Origin: Plantago ovata
Taxonomy: Eukaryota > Streptophyta > Magnoliopsida > Lamiales > Plantaginaceae
Assembly (NCBI GenBank): GCA_028274465.1
Contig: CM051458.1
Location: forward strand, 15,515,566 to 15,579,565
Length of the DNA: 64,000 nt
Reading direction: 5' to 3'
Shown here one piece after another: positions 21,608 through 33,014 of the stretch (position 1 is its first letter; every line of letters begins with the position of its first letter). The notes beneath the pieces are model-generated. The model searched no databases. It had not been told where the DNA came from and saw only the letters and a list, made by a program, of their open reading frames with translations. A program made the translations under genes and the position numbers.

Positions 21608-23347
21608 TACGAAATTGGTGTATATTGATGCTTCACCAATCTTGACCAACACATTTTTCACAACGCCCTCGGGTCTCATAAAGGATCCATCCACCAGTTG
21701 CACAATAGCTCTTTGCTCAGATAGTTTTCCAATGTTGCTCTTTTCAAACACATTCAAAGGAATTATGTTTGAGTAGGATCCCGTATCTAGTGTGGCACGG
21801 ACATCTTCAAGCTCACCAATCCCTACCTTTACATCGAAACTTTTAGGGAGTGGTTCGGGATCCTCTTGTTCCTCATCACTTGTATCAGAACCAAGGCCCT
21901 TCTCTTCTTCCTCAGCCTGTAGAAGTTCTTCCTTCATGCAACACTCGCACCTAACAACCTTCTTGATGGTGACTCCGTCAGGTACATCACCAGCCAACGT
22001 AATGGCATTCGTATTCACAGTGTTGCTAGGCGTTTTGCCTTGTTCCCTTCGGTCGATCAATTCTTGCATCTTTTGATGGGCAAGCCTAGTGCTCTCTTCC
22101 AACTTATCAAGCCTTATCCTAGTCTTCTCAGAATCTTCCTCATAACGTTTGAGAAAACTCTGTGTGTGATCAACCATCTTCTGCAAGTTCTCCATCAGTA
22201 GAGCCGACTTCGACTTCGGTGGCTCTTTCGGAGCGGGGTTTTCGCAGAGATCATTACCATAGTTCAGCCTACTACGGTCTTGGTTTGGTCCATAAGTTTG
22301 GTTAGCCGGTGCATATCCTTGATTGTTACGGTATCCTCTTCTCCAAAATCCACCTCGAGGAATCCTACCGTCTTGTCCGTAGCTAACTTCTTGAGTGCCA
22401 AACTCCGTAGCAAAGGCTTCTTCTTCGCCTCCTCGAGCCCAGTTGCCATCATCGTATGCCAGCTCCGACCTACAAATATGAGCCCCATGCCCATAGTTCT
22501 TGCATATTCGACATACTTCATTCGAAACAGTTGTTCCGGTGGCGCTCTTGAGGACTTGCTTCAATTCGTTGGTAAAGCACTCGAATTGATCCCCATTCCC
22601 CCTGTACATAGGAGCTTCTTGAGTCGGTGGAGCTTCAGGTCCACGTCTCCTAACTATTGCTCTTGAGTCCTTGAACTGTGAACCCTTAGCAAGCCTTTCG
22701 AAAACAGCCTAGACGGCTTCTGCAGTTTCCTCCCAAATATTGCCTCGGCATTGGAAATCCACCACTTGTTGGTTCTCGAAAGTTAGTCCATTGTAGAAGT
22801 GTTGGACTAGGTCGGAAAGTTCAAAACCATGGTGAGGGCACTTGTTCGTGAGATCTTGGAACCTCTCGAACGCGGTGTAGATGGTCTCATCATAGTCTTG
22901 CTTGAAACCAGTGATCTGCGCCTTTAGCGCGGTAGTCAAAGTGTGTGGGAAGTATTTCTCCATGAAAGCTGAAAAAACCTTTTCCCAGGTGTCCAGCGAG
23001 CCGGCTGGTAGAGAACTCAGCCATGACTTGGCTCTGTCGCCAAGTCCCATAGCAAAAACCTTCATCCTCAACTCATCCGTTGTTATGTCAGCTCCGGGTC
23101 GTGGGAGTTGGTTGACGAAATCATCGATATCGTGCAAGTACACCATCACATCTTCCCTTGATAAGCCATAGAACCTCGGAAGTTGTTGGAATGCGTGGTT
23201 CTTGATCTTCAGATCTCGGGTTGCAGACGAAACAACAATCGTCGGTCCCCTCATACGATCCTTGGTGGGTTGTACCCATGCCTTCAGTGGTCTAGCTTCT
23301 GCCATTCCGTCGATTTCTCTGGTGGTAGACTCTATCGATCTCAACAA
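21608..23347 (-). pseudogene. gag: Athila-like gag and protease region
   Basis: Starting near 23347 the minus strand encodes an Athila-type retrotransposon gag domain (VYLHDIDDFVNQLP, MGLGDRAKSWLSSLP, DETIYTAFERFQDLTNKCPHHGF). This is followed by a zinc knuckle CRICKNYGHGAHIC, a coiled coil (SEKTRIRLDKLEESTRLAHQKMQ) and an aspartic protease start with LDTGSYSNIIPLN. The rest of the protease (LGQTFLTKLRSVMDIY) lies at 19319-19507, across the solo LTR. No RT or integrase follows. It is a fossil with a few breaks. Confidence 0.85.
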
Positions 23348-23501
23348 GCGGTGTTCCTGCAGAACGTGTATGCGGCATACACAATCTAAAACAGACTAGG
23401 AAAGGTGATTAGAGAGAGATTAAAAAGGAAAACTAAAACAAGTAGAATTAGGAATCTAAAGCTGTAAATAAAATCAAATTAAATAGAAAAAAGGAGTATA
23501 G

Positions 23502-23519
23502 TCCCCGGCAACGGCGCCA
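23502..23519 (-). other. Primer binding site of the Athila-like element
   Basis: The minus strand reads TGGCGCCGTTGCCGGGGA next to the LTR end. This is the PBS type common to Athila and Tat relatives. The same 18 bases occur at 53968-53985 in the plus-strand copy. Confidence 0.9.
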
Positions 23520-23522
23520 ATT

Positions 23523-24778
23523 TGATGAACTGAGATTTGTCGGGTCTCGATTCAGCAAATAATATTCGTTATTTAGCCAAAGGCAATCCACAACTACAAC
23601 GAAAACCGTAGTGTAGTAGCAGAATGACTCGAGTGTCGTTCTCTCAAGACTATAACTAGCTTTATGTTTTTAACTAGAGAATATAAAACAGCAGACAGAT
23701 AACAATAGGGGGTTTCTGGCAGATAATGGAGATTGGTGATAGTATGGTCCTTCTTAGCATAATGGGTCGATAATCATGCATAAATTCCTCGGTCTTGCAT
23801 AGAGATCTTTGAATCAATCTAGTGTCCTGTTGCAAGTATTAAGCACTACGAAGATAATCTGGTCTGACTAGTCAATCACGATTGTCCTAATGTGTTCCGT
23901 AATTATTTAACACTACGAAGATAATTGGTCTGATGGTCGACTAGTGTCTAATTGTGCATAATGATCAATACAACATACGAGAATTTTGGTTACAACTGAT
24001 CAACGAAATAAAACAATGACACGGAGTATAATGCGCGATATAGCCATTAGCGTGATTATCTTCCCTCTCTAAGAATTCACATACTACCACCAATGATAAG
24101 TTTAGCTACTCATATTATGCATGCAATCAACAGAAATCATAGAAGAAAACATATTGAAAGATAAATAAAATAAGTAGAATAAAACTTGTAAGATACAAAG
24201 TTACCGAAGGTTGTCAATCTCCGGATGATTGCGGTCCTACGAGCTCCAAACTGCTATGAAAAAGTATCCCCTAAGCTACGGAACTCCCAGGACAGGCCCC
24301 GGGAAGTTCCTACCTAAAACTATAGAGAGAGGTGAGAAAGTAGGCTTGAAAAGATATGATTTTCGGAGGGAAAACTGAGCACTATATATAGGCCCCGAAT
24401 AAACTGTGGGGCGGTTCGCCCCCCGGCTTTTTCGCGGAATTCCGCGTTTTTCGACGCGGATTTGGATTTCTTCACCTTTTCGGACTCGGTTTCAGACTTC
24501 TAATGGCCTTCTAACCTCCAGATTCGACCCCTAGACTCCAAATCCTATCCGGAAACCTTCAGATACTCCAAATAGGCTTCTGGAACACCAATTCCTTGTC
24601 AGCTTCAATATATTTACCCAGAAATCCCCGAATTTCATCCAAAACCTGTAAAATAAAATCTAAAGGGAAACGTGACACTATTCTAATAAAATGTACTAAA
24701 ATATAGATAAATTAACATAGAGGATAGCTAAAATAGGTGAAAAAGACTCGAATGAAAGTGTAAAATACACATTCATCA
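23523..24778 (-). repeat. Athila-like LTR bordered by a PBS on one side and a PPT on the other
   Basis: A complete 1256-bp LTR with TGATGA/TCATCA ends. On its low-coordinate side stands the PBS and gag of one interior. On its high-coordinate side stand the polypurine tract and the 3' region of another interior. One LTR therefore serves as the 5' LTR of one unit and the 3' LTR of its neighbour. A TATA box (minus) lies at 24383-24390 and a GC palindrome next to it at about 24410-24424. Confidence 0.9.
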
Positions 24779-26293
24779 AACTCCCCAAACCGAACCTTTG
24801 CTTGTCCTCAAGCAACTAAGCTAGACTGTAATACAAAAAACATGCAAGACACAAAATGGAGTTTCATGCCAAATAAAATGAACTAATCTACTGAATCTAC
24901 CAAATAACATATGAACAAAAACCATATGAATCAAAGCATGAATATAGGTTGAAGAATACCTCGATTGACTTATACACATTCACATAAGCACTTATGTCAA
25001 GACAAGATAGTCTCTCGTAACATTCTCTACCTGGACCTAGTCAGTGACGACGTAATGAAGCATGCTAAGATACGAATGGTTGCCCCGTGCCTATGAAACT
25101 GAGGACTTACTGTTGTTCCACCATGTTAAGACTTTCCCTCAAAAGAGGTCGAACCAGTACTGGCTCTCATCAAACGAAGGAGGGTTCCCTATAAAAGATA
25201 ACTCTCCCCTATTCTACCCATCTCTCAAGTAAAGTCTTAAGCTATTCACCACTTCCTGAATGGCAGGGCGAGGGTGGTCTAGAACAGATGACACTCAAGA
25301 CAAAAAAGATAAAAACACGATTACGAACATTACAAAAATGGAAAAGACTCAACACTTTGCTAAACTGCTATTTGGCTTTTCTTTTTTGGACCCTTCTTTG
25401 CTTTTTTGGGGTCTTTTCTTTTTTTCTTCTTTTTTTCTTTCCAGATTCTTTTTTTCTTTTCCTTTTTCTCTTTTTTCTATGGAATTTTTCTTTCTTTTTT
25501 TTTCGATTTTTTCTAGCCAGCAGTAGCATATCAAAAAGAGAAACAAAATGACTCACACGACTTCCCCAAACCTATTCGAAAGAATAGGTTGGAGTACAAA
25601 ATTTACGGAAAAGGAAAATAAACTCACAATACGAAAATGAAAAACAGAAACAAGTCTACGATGGTGTAACCCCCTCCCCAAACCTATTCGGAAGAATAGG
25701 TTATAAACAAAGGACCACACAACCTCACACTACCTCCTTCCTAGGCATTAAGCAATCTCAAAGCATGGTGAAGACTTGTTGCCTCTTAGGTACATAATTA
25801 CTCGGGAAAACAACCATAAGACTCTAACATGCATCATCCTATTATAAAGGCCTTCGTGAACCGCAGTAGAGAAAACACCACTAAGTGATGTCGAGACTAC
25901 CATGCTTAACTAAGTGCAATACATAAATGTGACGAGCCAAGCGAGACAGACCTCAAACAAATTCATAGAGATGAAGCATACGATTAATGGCATAGTTGGT
26001 TGATCTACCCAATAAAAAAGTTCAAAAAATTTGTCAATAAACTACATATAAAACATGCAAGACTATCCTAGGATGAATGTAGTGAATGCAACCTAAAAAA
26101 TCTAAGAAAGCAGTAAACGTGCAAATGCAAATGCAACAAAGGACAAGATACTAATCGACACAAAGCCAAACAATACTTAACATCATGGTTCACATCCCAT
26201 CCCCCTTACGATTCTTAAGCTAGTCCCTAGCAAAAGAGAATGAGTAATAAGAAGTGATACTAGATGTTACCGAAGGGTTTGGCCTCGGTCGGC
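24779..26293 (-). other. 3' non-coding region of an Athila-like unit
   Basis: The region matches 61701-63215 and, inverted, 58010-59455. It holds the polypurine tract (24779-24796), an A-rich stretch of about 150 bp on the element strand (25370-25510) and two perfect hairpins AACCTATTC-GRAA-GAATAGGTT (25569-25590 and 25681-25702). No gene was seen. Confidence 0.85.
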
Positions 26294-26950
26294 TGATAAA
26301 GGCCAGTACGCATGTTAGGGATTTACAGGTGGATCACAGTGCTTTCTACAGAATGGGAAACATAGGCAGTTTGAAGCCTGCACAGATTGATAGGATCACT
26401 CACGAGAAACTTAAGGAATATATATCAGGCTTCTCATTCAGATGATGATGATAATTTCCACAACCGATGAATCCTATCATCTTTCAAGTATTTGGACATT
26501 TATGAGTGCAATCGCCTGGAGTCAATTGGATTTAGAAGCGGAAAGTGCCGACCCCTCCCTTCTCTCCGGAAAGTGTTTGTTTTCAACTGCCCTAAATTGG
26601 CCTCTGTTGCATTGGAAACTCCAAACCTTGAGGTATTGAAAATCTGGCGATGCAATGAGTTGAGTCAATTGGAATTTCCGGATTATGAAGATGATGATGG
26701 CCACGGCAGAATCCTACCATCTCTCAAGGTGTTAAACATACATGAGTGCTCTCGCCTGGAGTCAATAGGATTTAGAAGCGGAAAGTGCTGACCCATCCCT
26801 TCTCTTCAGGAATTATATGTTTCCGGCTGCCCTAATTTGGCCTCTGTTGCATTGGAAACTCCCAACCTTTCGTTACAAAATTTATTCGGTTGTCCCAAAT
26901 CGGAAATGCTGAGAAATCGACAACCCATCTGAAACTACTCATCACAGCTC
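26294..26950 (+). pseudogene. LRR gene fragment, second copy (copy A')
   Basis: This is nearly identical (about 99%) to 13010-13680, including the internal duplication and both shared TGA codons in the LRR frame. It starts abruptly against Athila-like sequence with only TGA in common at the join. Because the inactivating codons are shared, the duplication is younger than the loss of the gene. What follows (26985-27124) is the same 3' flank as in copy A. Confidence 0.75.
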
Positions 26951-27124
26951 TTTCCCTTCCAGCCATGTACATTGATTCTTATCTTTGCTTTTAAATTTGC
27001 ATATATAATATTATTTTCATCTTAAATTAATTTATTACTGGCAGTCATCGCCCAAATGGTTAGCCATTACATGTTTTTACGACATTAAATTCATTTGGAG
27101 CAGCTTGCTAGTACTCTATTTATG

Positions 27125-27636
27125 GTTATTGATGAAGGTAAAACCGGTTAGGGAGTTTATATCATCTCTCGATCCATGGAAGCTGATGGAAGGAGTATTT
27201 TGAGTGTGTACGGGGATGAGTGCCTGCAAAATGAGGGGAAAGTAAGGGGGAGGGGACTTAGCTCCGGCCTATCGAAGTTAGACCGGCGAGCAAGTTAATG
27301 TGTTGAGAAGTGAAAATGGAATAGTAATGACTGAATGATACGAGCAATAAATGAGAACATATATATAGGATACGGTAGAGGTCCCACATTTTCTCTAGGT
27401 GTTCGACTTGAGTAGGTGGCCTCTTTGTTCGGCATACTTGTTCGACCCCCTAGGTAGTTCGACCCTTGGAGCGTACTTGAGTGGTTCGACCCTTGAGTGG
27501 TTCGACCCACGTGGATACCTCCGGGTTGGTCGAGGAAAACTCTATGGTCTTCGAGGGGTCATAACAAGTAATCTGTTCGAGTCCATAACAAGGTTGTTTG
27601 ACTTGTAGCTTTACCACTTTTCCCCATATCAGTTAT
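27125..27636 (-). repeat. Tat-type solo LTR (27130-27631) with GTTAT on both sides
   Basis: This is the 502-bp sister of the LTR at 13846-14373, in the same target site: GTTAT at 27125-27129 and again at 27632-27636. No polypurine tract or interior adjoins it, so it is a solo LTR. It has one fewer copy of the GAGTGGTTCGACCC unit than the sister. Confidence 0.85.
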
Positions 27637-29140
27637 TAATTAATAATTGTTGGGCTGGTCGGATTATTTGTCTCTCCAACATCATTACTCAACGTAATTA
27701 ATACCAGAGGCAAAAGGAAGGAAGAGCTGAAATTGCTAGCTAGGTAGCACAATTAATTTTGTATTCTTGGATTCCTTTATGGAAAAAATCTAATGTATGA
27801 ATTATTATTCCTTGATCCTGTTTTGAGCAATTGCTGGCTATTTGAGATTGATGCAGGTAACAAGTGATTTTGTATAGACAGTTTTGTACCCAAATTGAAG
27901 GAAAACATTGACGACGACTATTATCTTCCTTCCTTTATCACTCGATCAATTATAAACCAGCTGAAAAAAGTGTGAAGCATTTGCAGAGTGGTTTGATACA
28001 TGAATGAATGGTATAAAGCTCACTTTGTTGGGAGTGTGTGGGTGGGTGGCACTCCTTTTTGTGTTTTCTGGAAGAAAGTTCACTCACCCTATTTATATGG
28101 TATGATAGATTTCCTCTCTGCAGAAATGTTATCAACACACAGACTTACATTAATCTTAATTTGAAGTCCATTATTTTGATGTTATCTGCATTTTGCAGGA
28201 TGATATTGAAGATAAAATCGGTTTCCATCTTCAATGCGCTACGTAGAGCTGTCATAATGGGCCAAAGCCCGTATCACTACCCAAGCCTACCTCAAACAAG
28301 CCTACCTAAGCCTAATCATTTGATAAATGGATTTAATTACTTTACACCTGTTAACAACCTAATTAGCATAGTTTTCTTAATAGGGTACATAGGCACCTAA
28401 TAGGCTTAAATCCTCACTCGCTCAATACAAATCTTCACACCTTTGAATAGCTTACCTTATCACATTTACAATCCAAGCCTCTTCGTCTTCTTCTTCATCT
28501 CTTCTCAATTCCACACTCCACAGTGAGACATTTGCTAAAAATTTGATTCATTAAATAAAAATTTGGGAGAAACTTTATTTTATCTGTGCTAGACAGCTTG
28601 GATTGATTGAGGCGGGTCAGATAATTATTTTGGATGGAGTTCTTCAGGATTTGGGAGAAGTGAAACTTGTTTTTTGTTATGGTGGGAATGAAACCCCTTC
28701 CCCTCTGTTTCTTAATTCAGTGAATTATTGAATTTGGTTGCGTGGATGAAGTGTTAATCTCTTGCCATTTACATGTTCGATGAAATGCCTCAATCAGTTA
28801 TCATCCGTTGTATTGACCACACTATGTCTATTTTTGTTCTGATCAACTGCTATGCTCAATCACCTATTAACTTCTTTTTTTCTATGAAGTGTTAATGGTT
28901 TGTTTTACTTTAAAATAATAATAATAATAATAAGAAAAAAAGTAAATGGGTTATTAGGTTTACCTCACCCATTTACTACCTATCTATTTACACCCATTTA
29001 TAAATAGGTGTAACCATTTATAAATGGGTGTAAATAGGTGGGTGGTAAATAGGTGGGAACCCTACCATAGCCTTATTTGAAAACCCAGAGGAACAAAACT
29101 ATTCTGAGAAATGAGAATCACAATTAATTAGGTAGGAGAA
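27637..29140. other. Host intergenic or intronic DNA, no gene seen
   Basis: AT-rich sequence without a convincing ORF. It contains an AATAAT microsatellite (about 28912-28934) and a palindromic segment (28967-29057, listed separately). The stretch 28240-28430, rich in AAGCCTACCT words, together with that palindrome may be the two ends of an undefined non-autonomous transposon, but I found no target duplication. Confidence 0.4.
28967..29057. repeat. Long imperfect inverted repeat
   Basis: About 38 bases on the left (from CACCCATTTACTACC) pair with 29016-29057 (to GGTGGTAAATAGGTGGG) across a centre of about ten bases. The arms share ATTTACACCCATTTATAAAT with few mismatches. It could extrude as a hairpin, and may be the end of a fold-back element. 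Confidence 0.7.
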
Positions 29141-29214
29141 ACTGAAATGGCATGTTTATTGCTTCAAATGTAAGCAGCAGATGAAGTTTGGCTGTAAATT
29201 ATGTGAGCATGTAA

Positions 29215-29905
29215 ATTTTTTTCTACAGAGAACCTGGTGACTGTAAATGGAACAAAGGATTCAGACTGTTGGTACTTGGATTGTGATGTATGATAATATC
29301 CTGGGGGTACTTTTCCAGCAATTTGGTGAATATGTTTTTGTGCTTGGGCAGGACAGATTTGGCTAGCTCTACATCATCAGTTCTGTATGCCCTTTGATAT
29401 TTTCAAGTTTACAATTCAAAATGTTCTTAGTGGAAGGGATTGAGATATTCTCACGCTAAAGGTAAATTATTGAATTGGATCGATATTACATTTTACCTGA
29501 ACAGATACCATTTTAACCGCCTTACACACACTTTGTATGGTACACAATTGTCCTGGCTTTCTGTTATAGGCAAGATGGAAATGATTGTTCTGTCATTTAG
29601 AAAAGACAAGTACTGTGTTGTACGTTGTTCTGTGAACATGCAATACTTAATTTATGCTGGTTCTTCTATCAAACAAAGAGAATGATTGTTGTTTTGTCAT
29701 TTAGATGATGCTTCTTTCTTAATGTATTCTTCCACAGATTGCAGTTAATGAGAATTAAACAATTTCTTGTTGCTAAAGTTTCTTGCTGATGAGTGAAGAG
29801 GCAAAATGACGAGCTGAAATTGCTAGAGCAGTGCAGTCTTGGTGGTCTATTGGCAAATCTATCGAACATAAGGTTTTTAATTTCTTTCTATAATTTACTC
29901 ATTTA
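29215..29905 (+). other. Host locus repeat, copy B1
   Basis: The block shares ordered stretches (GAACCTGGTGACTGTAAATG, ATTACATTTTACCTGAACA, TGTCATTTAGAAAAGACAAG) with 31065-31870 and 45825-46240. The similarity includes a short possible coding piece (in copy B2 LVEEAKGRAEVAIADWV). These look like diverged duplications of one host gene locus, introns included. The gene family is not recognised. Confidence 0.5.
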
Positions 29906-30579
29906 TGAGGTTGAACAAGAGCTTGCAGCATTTGAGATCTAAAACTCCTCTCTCACTGTGTTATATGGGCTAATAGCTAGCATGAAGCCATATCAGTCAT
30001 GATCTTGGGTCTATTGAAAAGATTGGATTTAATTTGAATAGAGGAAAGCTGGTTGATTGTTAACATCGCATGCAGCAAGAATTTAATCTCTTTGCAAAAT
30101 AAGTAATGTTGGGCTTAGCAAGCTAATTCAATCTAGTCAACACCACCTCCTTGAGACATTGGTTATACACAACTGCAATGAATTTGTTACGTTCAGTCCT
30201 TTATTAGATTTAGGATTTATATTAGAGCCCGTTTGGTTTGGACTAGGAAAAAGAAAATTAGCATTTCCTAAGAAATTCGGTTCAAATCCATAAGTAGAAA
30301 ATATAGTAGGAAATGTTGGACTTTTCCATAGAGTAGAGTTATACTTCCTCCATTTATTTACAAAATTCCTAAGGGAACTATTCATCGTGACCTTTGACCA
30401 CGTGCAACTTTTAAATTAAATTGTATCAAAATAAATTAAAAGTTGATTACGAAAATATACTCCATTTAATTTCATAATATAATTTTATTATATTTTTCTC
30501 TAATGTAATTTAGGAGTTATACGTGGTCAAAGTTCGCGATAACTTTTCCATAAAGTAGAGTTATACTTCGTATTACTTA
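29906..30579. other. Host DNA containing a probable MITE (about 30345-30555)
   Basis: No gene. Within it, 30385-30420 (GACCTTTGACCACGTGCAACTT) and 30500-30540 (AGTTATACGTGGTCAAAGTTCGCG) are inverted relative to each other. The whole is bracketed by a direct repeat of about 25 bp (CTTTTCCATARAGTAGAGTTATACTTC at about 30327 and 30543). The arrangement suggests a fold-back MITE; the superfamily is not clear. Confidence 0.45.
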
Positions 30580-31013
30580 TCAGAGTTAGAGTTATGTTAG
30601 TAGGACTTTAGTATAGTCTATTATATAAGTCAGGTAGAGTAGTCGGATAATCATTCAGAGAAGAATAACGTTAGTTGGTCACTCTTCGGAGTTGGTTTCA
30701 CCCTTTTGGTTTGGCATCTCTTGGGAGAGATAGGTTGTTCTTTATTTTTCTTTATTTCCCAGTCAATAAATTCAGAAAACGTAGCTTTTGGTACACCAAA
30801 AATACTCTTACTTTGACATTCGAACCTACAGTTCTCTATCAAATTGATCCGACCTACCGTGCCGAAGAATATAAGGGTTGCATCATCATGGAACGTTTCA
30901 CAACCATTGAAGGTTCTATTGCAGCTCTGGAAGAAGATTTCACCTTGTTCGCAGTCTCTATGACCAAAACCATTAATGATAAGGTTGTCAAATCAGTTGA
31001 CTTTGAATATTGA
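30580..31013 (+). mobile_element. Possible LTR end with the start of a gag-like frame
   Basis: 30593-30845 looks like the right part of a dicot LTR: a TATA-like TATTATATAAGTCAG and then a T-rich leader ending CTCTATCA. It is followed by a frame beginning MERFTTIEGSIAALEEDF, a style seen at the N-terminus of some Ty3/gypsy gags. No partner LTR or other domain is present. This is a weak call. Confidence 0.3.
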
Positions 31014-31064
31014 TTGTTTTATTGTATGCTATATTGCAGGAGCACAAATTGTAAGTGGATCCAG

Positions 31065-33014
31065 TTACAGAGAACCTGGTGACTGTAAATGGAACAAAGG
31101 ATTTGGATAACCCTTTTAAATTTTTTGGACATGTCAACTCCTATATAGAATTAGCATAGAGCGCATTTACAGTCTCAGTCTCCGGTAATTAAGAGATGAT
31201 CATAGCACAGTTGTTGGCCTCAGTCCCGGCACTAATAATTTTCATGCGCAAGATTGCAAATCTCTTTGTCGCCAACCGGTTAGCATTTTTGTCATAACAT
31301 TTTCCCGTAATGTCCTTTTGAGTATTCGTTGATGTTTCAGACTGTTGGTACTTTAATAGTGGTGTATGATAATAGCCTGAACTACTTTTCTAGCAATTTG
31401 AGGAATACTATGTTTTTGTGCTTGGGAATGCAGGACAGATTTGGCTAGCTCTACATCATCACTTTCTGTGTTCCCTTTGATATTTTGAACTTCACAACTC
31501 GAAATGCTCTTACACTAAAGGTAAATTACTGACAGATCGATAATACATTTTTCCAGAACAAAAATCATTTTACCGCTTAACACTTTGTATGTACACAGGT
31601 ACACTCCCTGTTATGTTCAAAATGGAAATGATTGTTCTGTCATTTAGAAGACAAGTGTGTTGTGTCAATACTCAATAGGCAATACTTTATGCTGTTTCTT
31701 CAAACAAATAAAGGGAGATTAATTATGAGATTGCAGTTGATGAAAAAAATATTCTTGCAACTAAATTTTCTTGTTGAAGAGGCAAAAGGAAGAGCTGAAG
31801 TTGCTATTGCAGACTGGGTGGCCTATTGGCAAACATGAGCTTTTCTATTTATTCTCTTACAAGGTTAAACTTTTGTTGACTGAGAGCTTGCAGGGTTTGC
31901 ATCTAAAACTTCTATCTCACTGTGTTATATGGGATAATAGCTAGCATGAATATGCAATTTCTGCCAAATCCCTCTTTTTTTTTTCTTTTCTTTTCTTTTT
32001 TTTTTGCCAATCTATGATGAAGCAAAATGTTAAATACTCAACCAAAATTCAGAAAAAATTTTGTGTTTATCAATTGAAGAAGAATTATACACTACCCATG
32101 TATTAAATAAATTATACAGTAGTACTTCTTCGTTCTTTCCTTTCACAAACCTCAAACATGGTGGAAATGCAAATGATCTCTTTTTTTGGGGGGGAGGGGG
32201 GGGGGGGATCCAACACTTAATTTGATATATTAGAAGCATATCATGCAATGATTGTAATCGATCGTTGTATACCTTGTATGGTAGAAGCTGTTTTGTTCAT
32301 TTTTTGTTTCTATATTTGTGAAACAAATGAAAATTGAGTATGAGCCAGATAGCTTCTGCATGATGGTTGATCAGCTGCACTGGTATAAAATATCTTCCAT
32401 ACTTCTGTTGTGCAGGCAGAGAGTGCTCTGGATCGATAAAATTACCGAATGGGTGATAGCTTCTCCAGAAAGTTCTCAGGTCCCAGAAATGGTTAGTGGC
32501 ATCTTTCTGGTGATATATTCAAGTTTCAACGTTTTCCTTCTGTAAGTCTTGAAACTTTTCGTACTTACATTAAGCCAAAAAAAGAAAATCACATTGTAAT
32601 TCTGAAAAATTGAACAATTGTTGTGCTTTCTGAATATGATTCTGTTTTTGAACCTGTTTCAGTGTTTGTGTTTCTACTCCAATGGACACTGGACATTCAA
32701 TCCACTGGTGAGAGTAGTTCCTTTGAAAATTCTGACTTTGACCACGGCGCAATGGAAGAGTACACATCCGAGCCTTCTTCATCAATGCGTTTAGACAACC
32801 ATTTTAGAAGTTCACAACAACAGATACCTGGTCTGAAAATTTGAAGCCAGATGACGTATTACGGAAGGTCTGTGGTAAAGCAGATGTTTTTGGTACCCCC
32901 AGGCTGTTCTTCTGCTTGGAGTTATTTCAGCTCGACAACACTTCCATGCATTGCCAACTGATGTACTCACTGCTGGAGTGCTGATGAAAACAGGTAACAC
33001 CTGGCTTAAGGCCT
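31065..33014 (+). pseudogene. Host locus repeat, copy B2, with exon-like pieces
   Basis: Ordered similarity to B1 (31330-31870), to B3 (32075-32400 against 46262-46585) and to copy A (32640-32820 against 12640-12830). Exon-like pieces include LVEEAKGRAEVAIADWV near 31770, RVLWIDKITEWVIASPESSQVPEM at 32420-32495 (preceded by TTGTGCAG and followed by GTTAGT) and ESSSFENSDFDHGAMEEYTSE near 32700. No complete frame remains and the family is not recognised. A long T run (about 31975-32003) and a G run (about 32186-32208) lie between. The outer CACTA is inserted at its right end after TGT (33015-33017). Confidence 0.5.

Larger units (their letters stand above)
18498..26293 (-). mobile_element. Athila-like non-autonomous array (minus strand)
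   Basis: In plus coordinates the parts are: LTR portion 18498-19318, protease portion 19319-19507, solo LTR of another family (19513-21602), rest of protease and gag (21608-23347), PBS (23502-23519), complete LTR (23523-24778), polypurine tract and 3' region of a second interior (24779-26293). The gag (DDFVNQLPRPGA, LGDRAKSWLSSLPAGSLDTWEKVFSAFMEKYFP) and the PBS are Athila-like. No reverse transcriptase or integrase is present. The left LTR end (TGATGA at 18498) sits in the Tat antisense gene. The right end stops abruptly against the LRR repeat at 26294. It is a fossil with several breaks. Confidence 0.85.

Noticed and set aside
25260-25556. Phe- and Lys-rich ORFs in both directions (also 58693-58884 and 62213-62437)
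   Set aside because: They are translations of the A/T-rich tract in the Athila-like 3' region, without codon structure or conservation as protein.
32186-32208. G run as a quadruplex or regulatory element
   Set aside because: A single homopolymer-like run of uncertain length in host repeat DNA, without the matching structure in copies B1 and B3.
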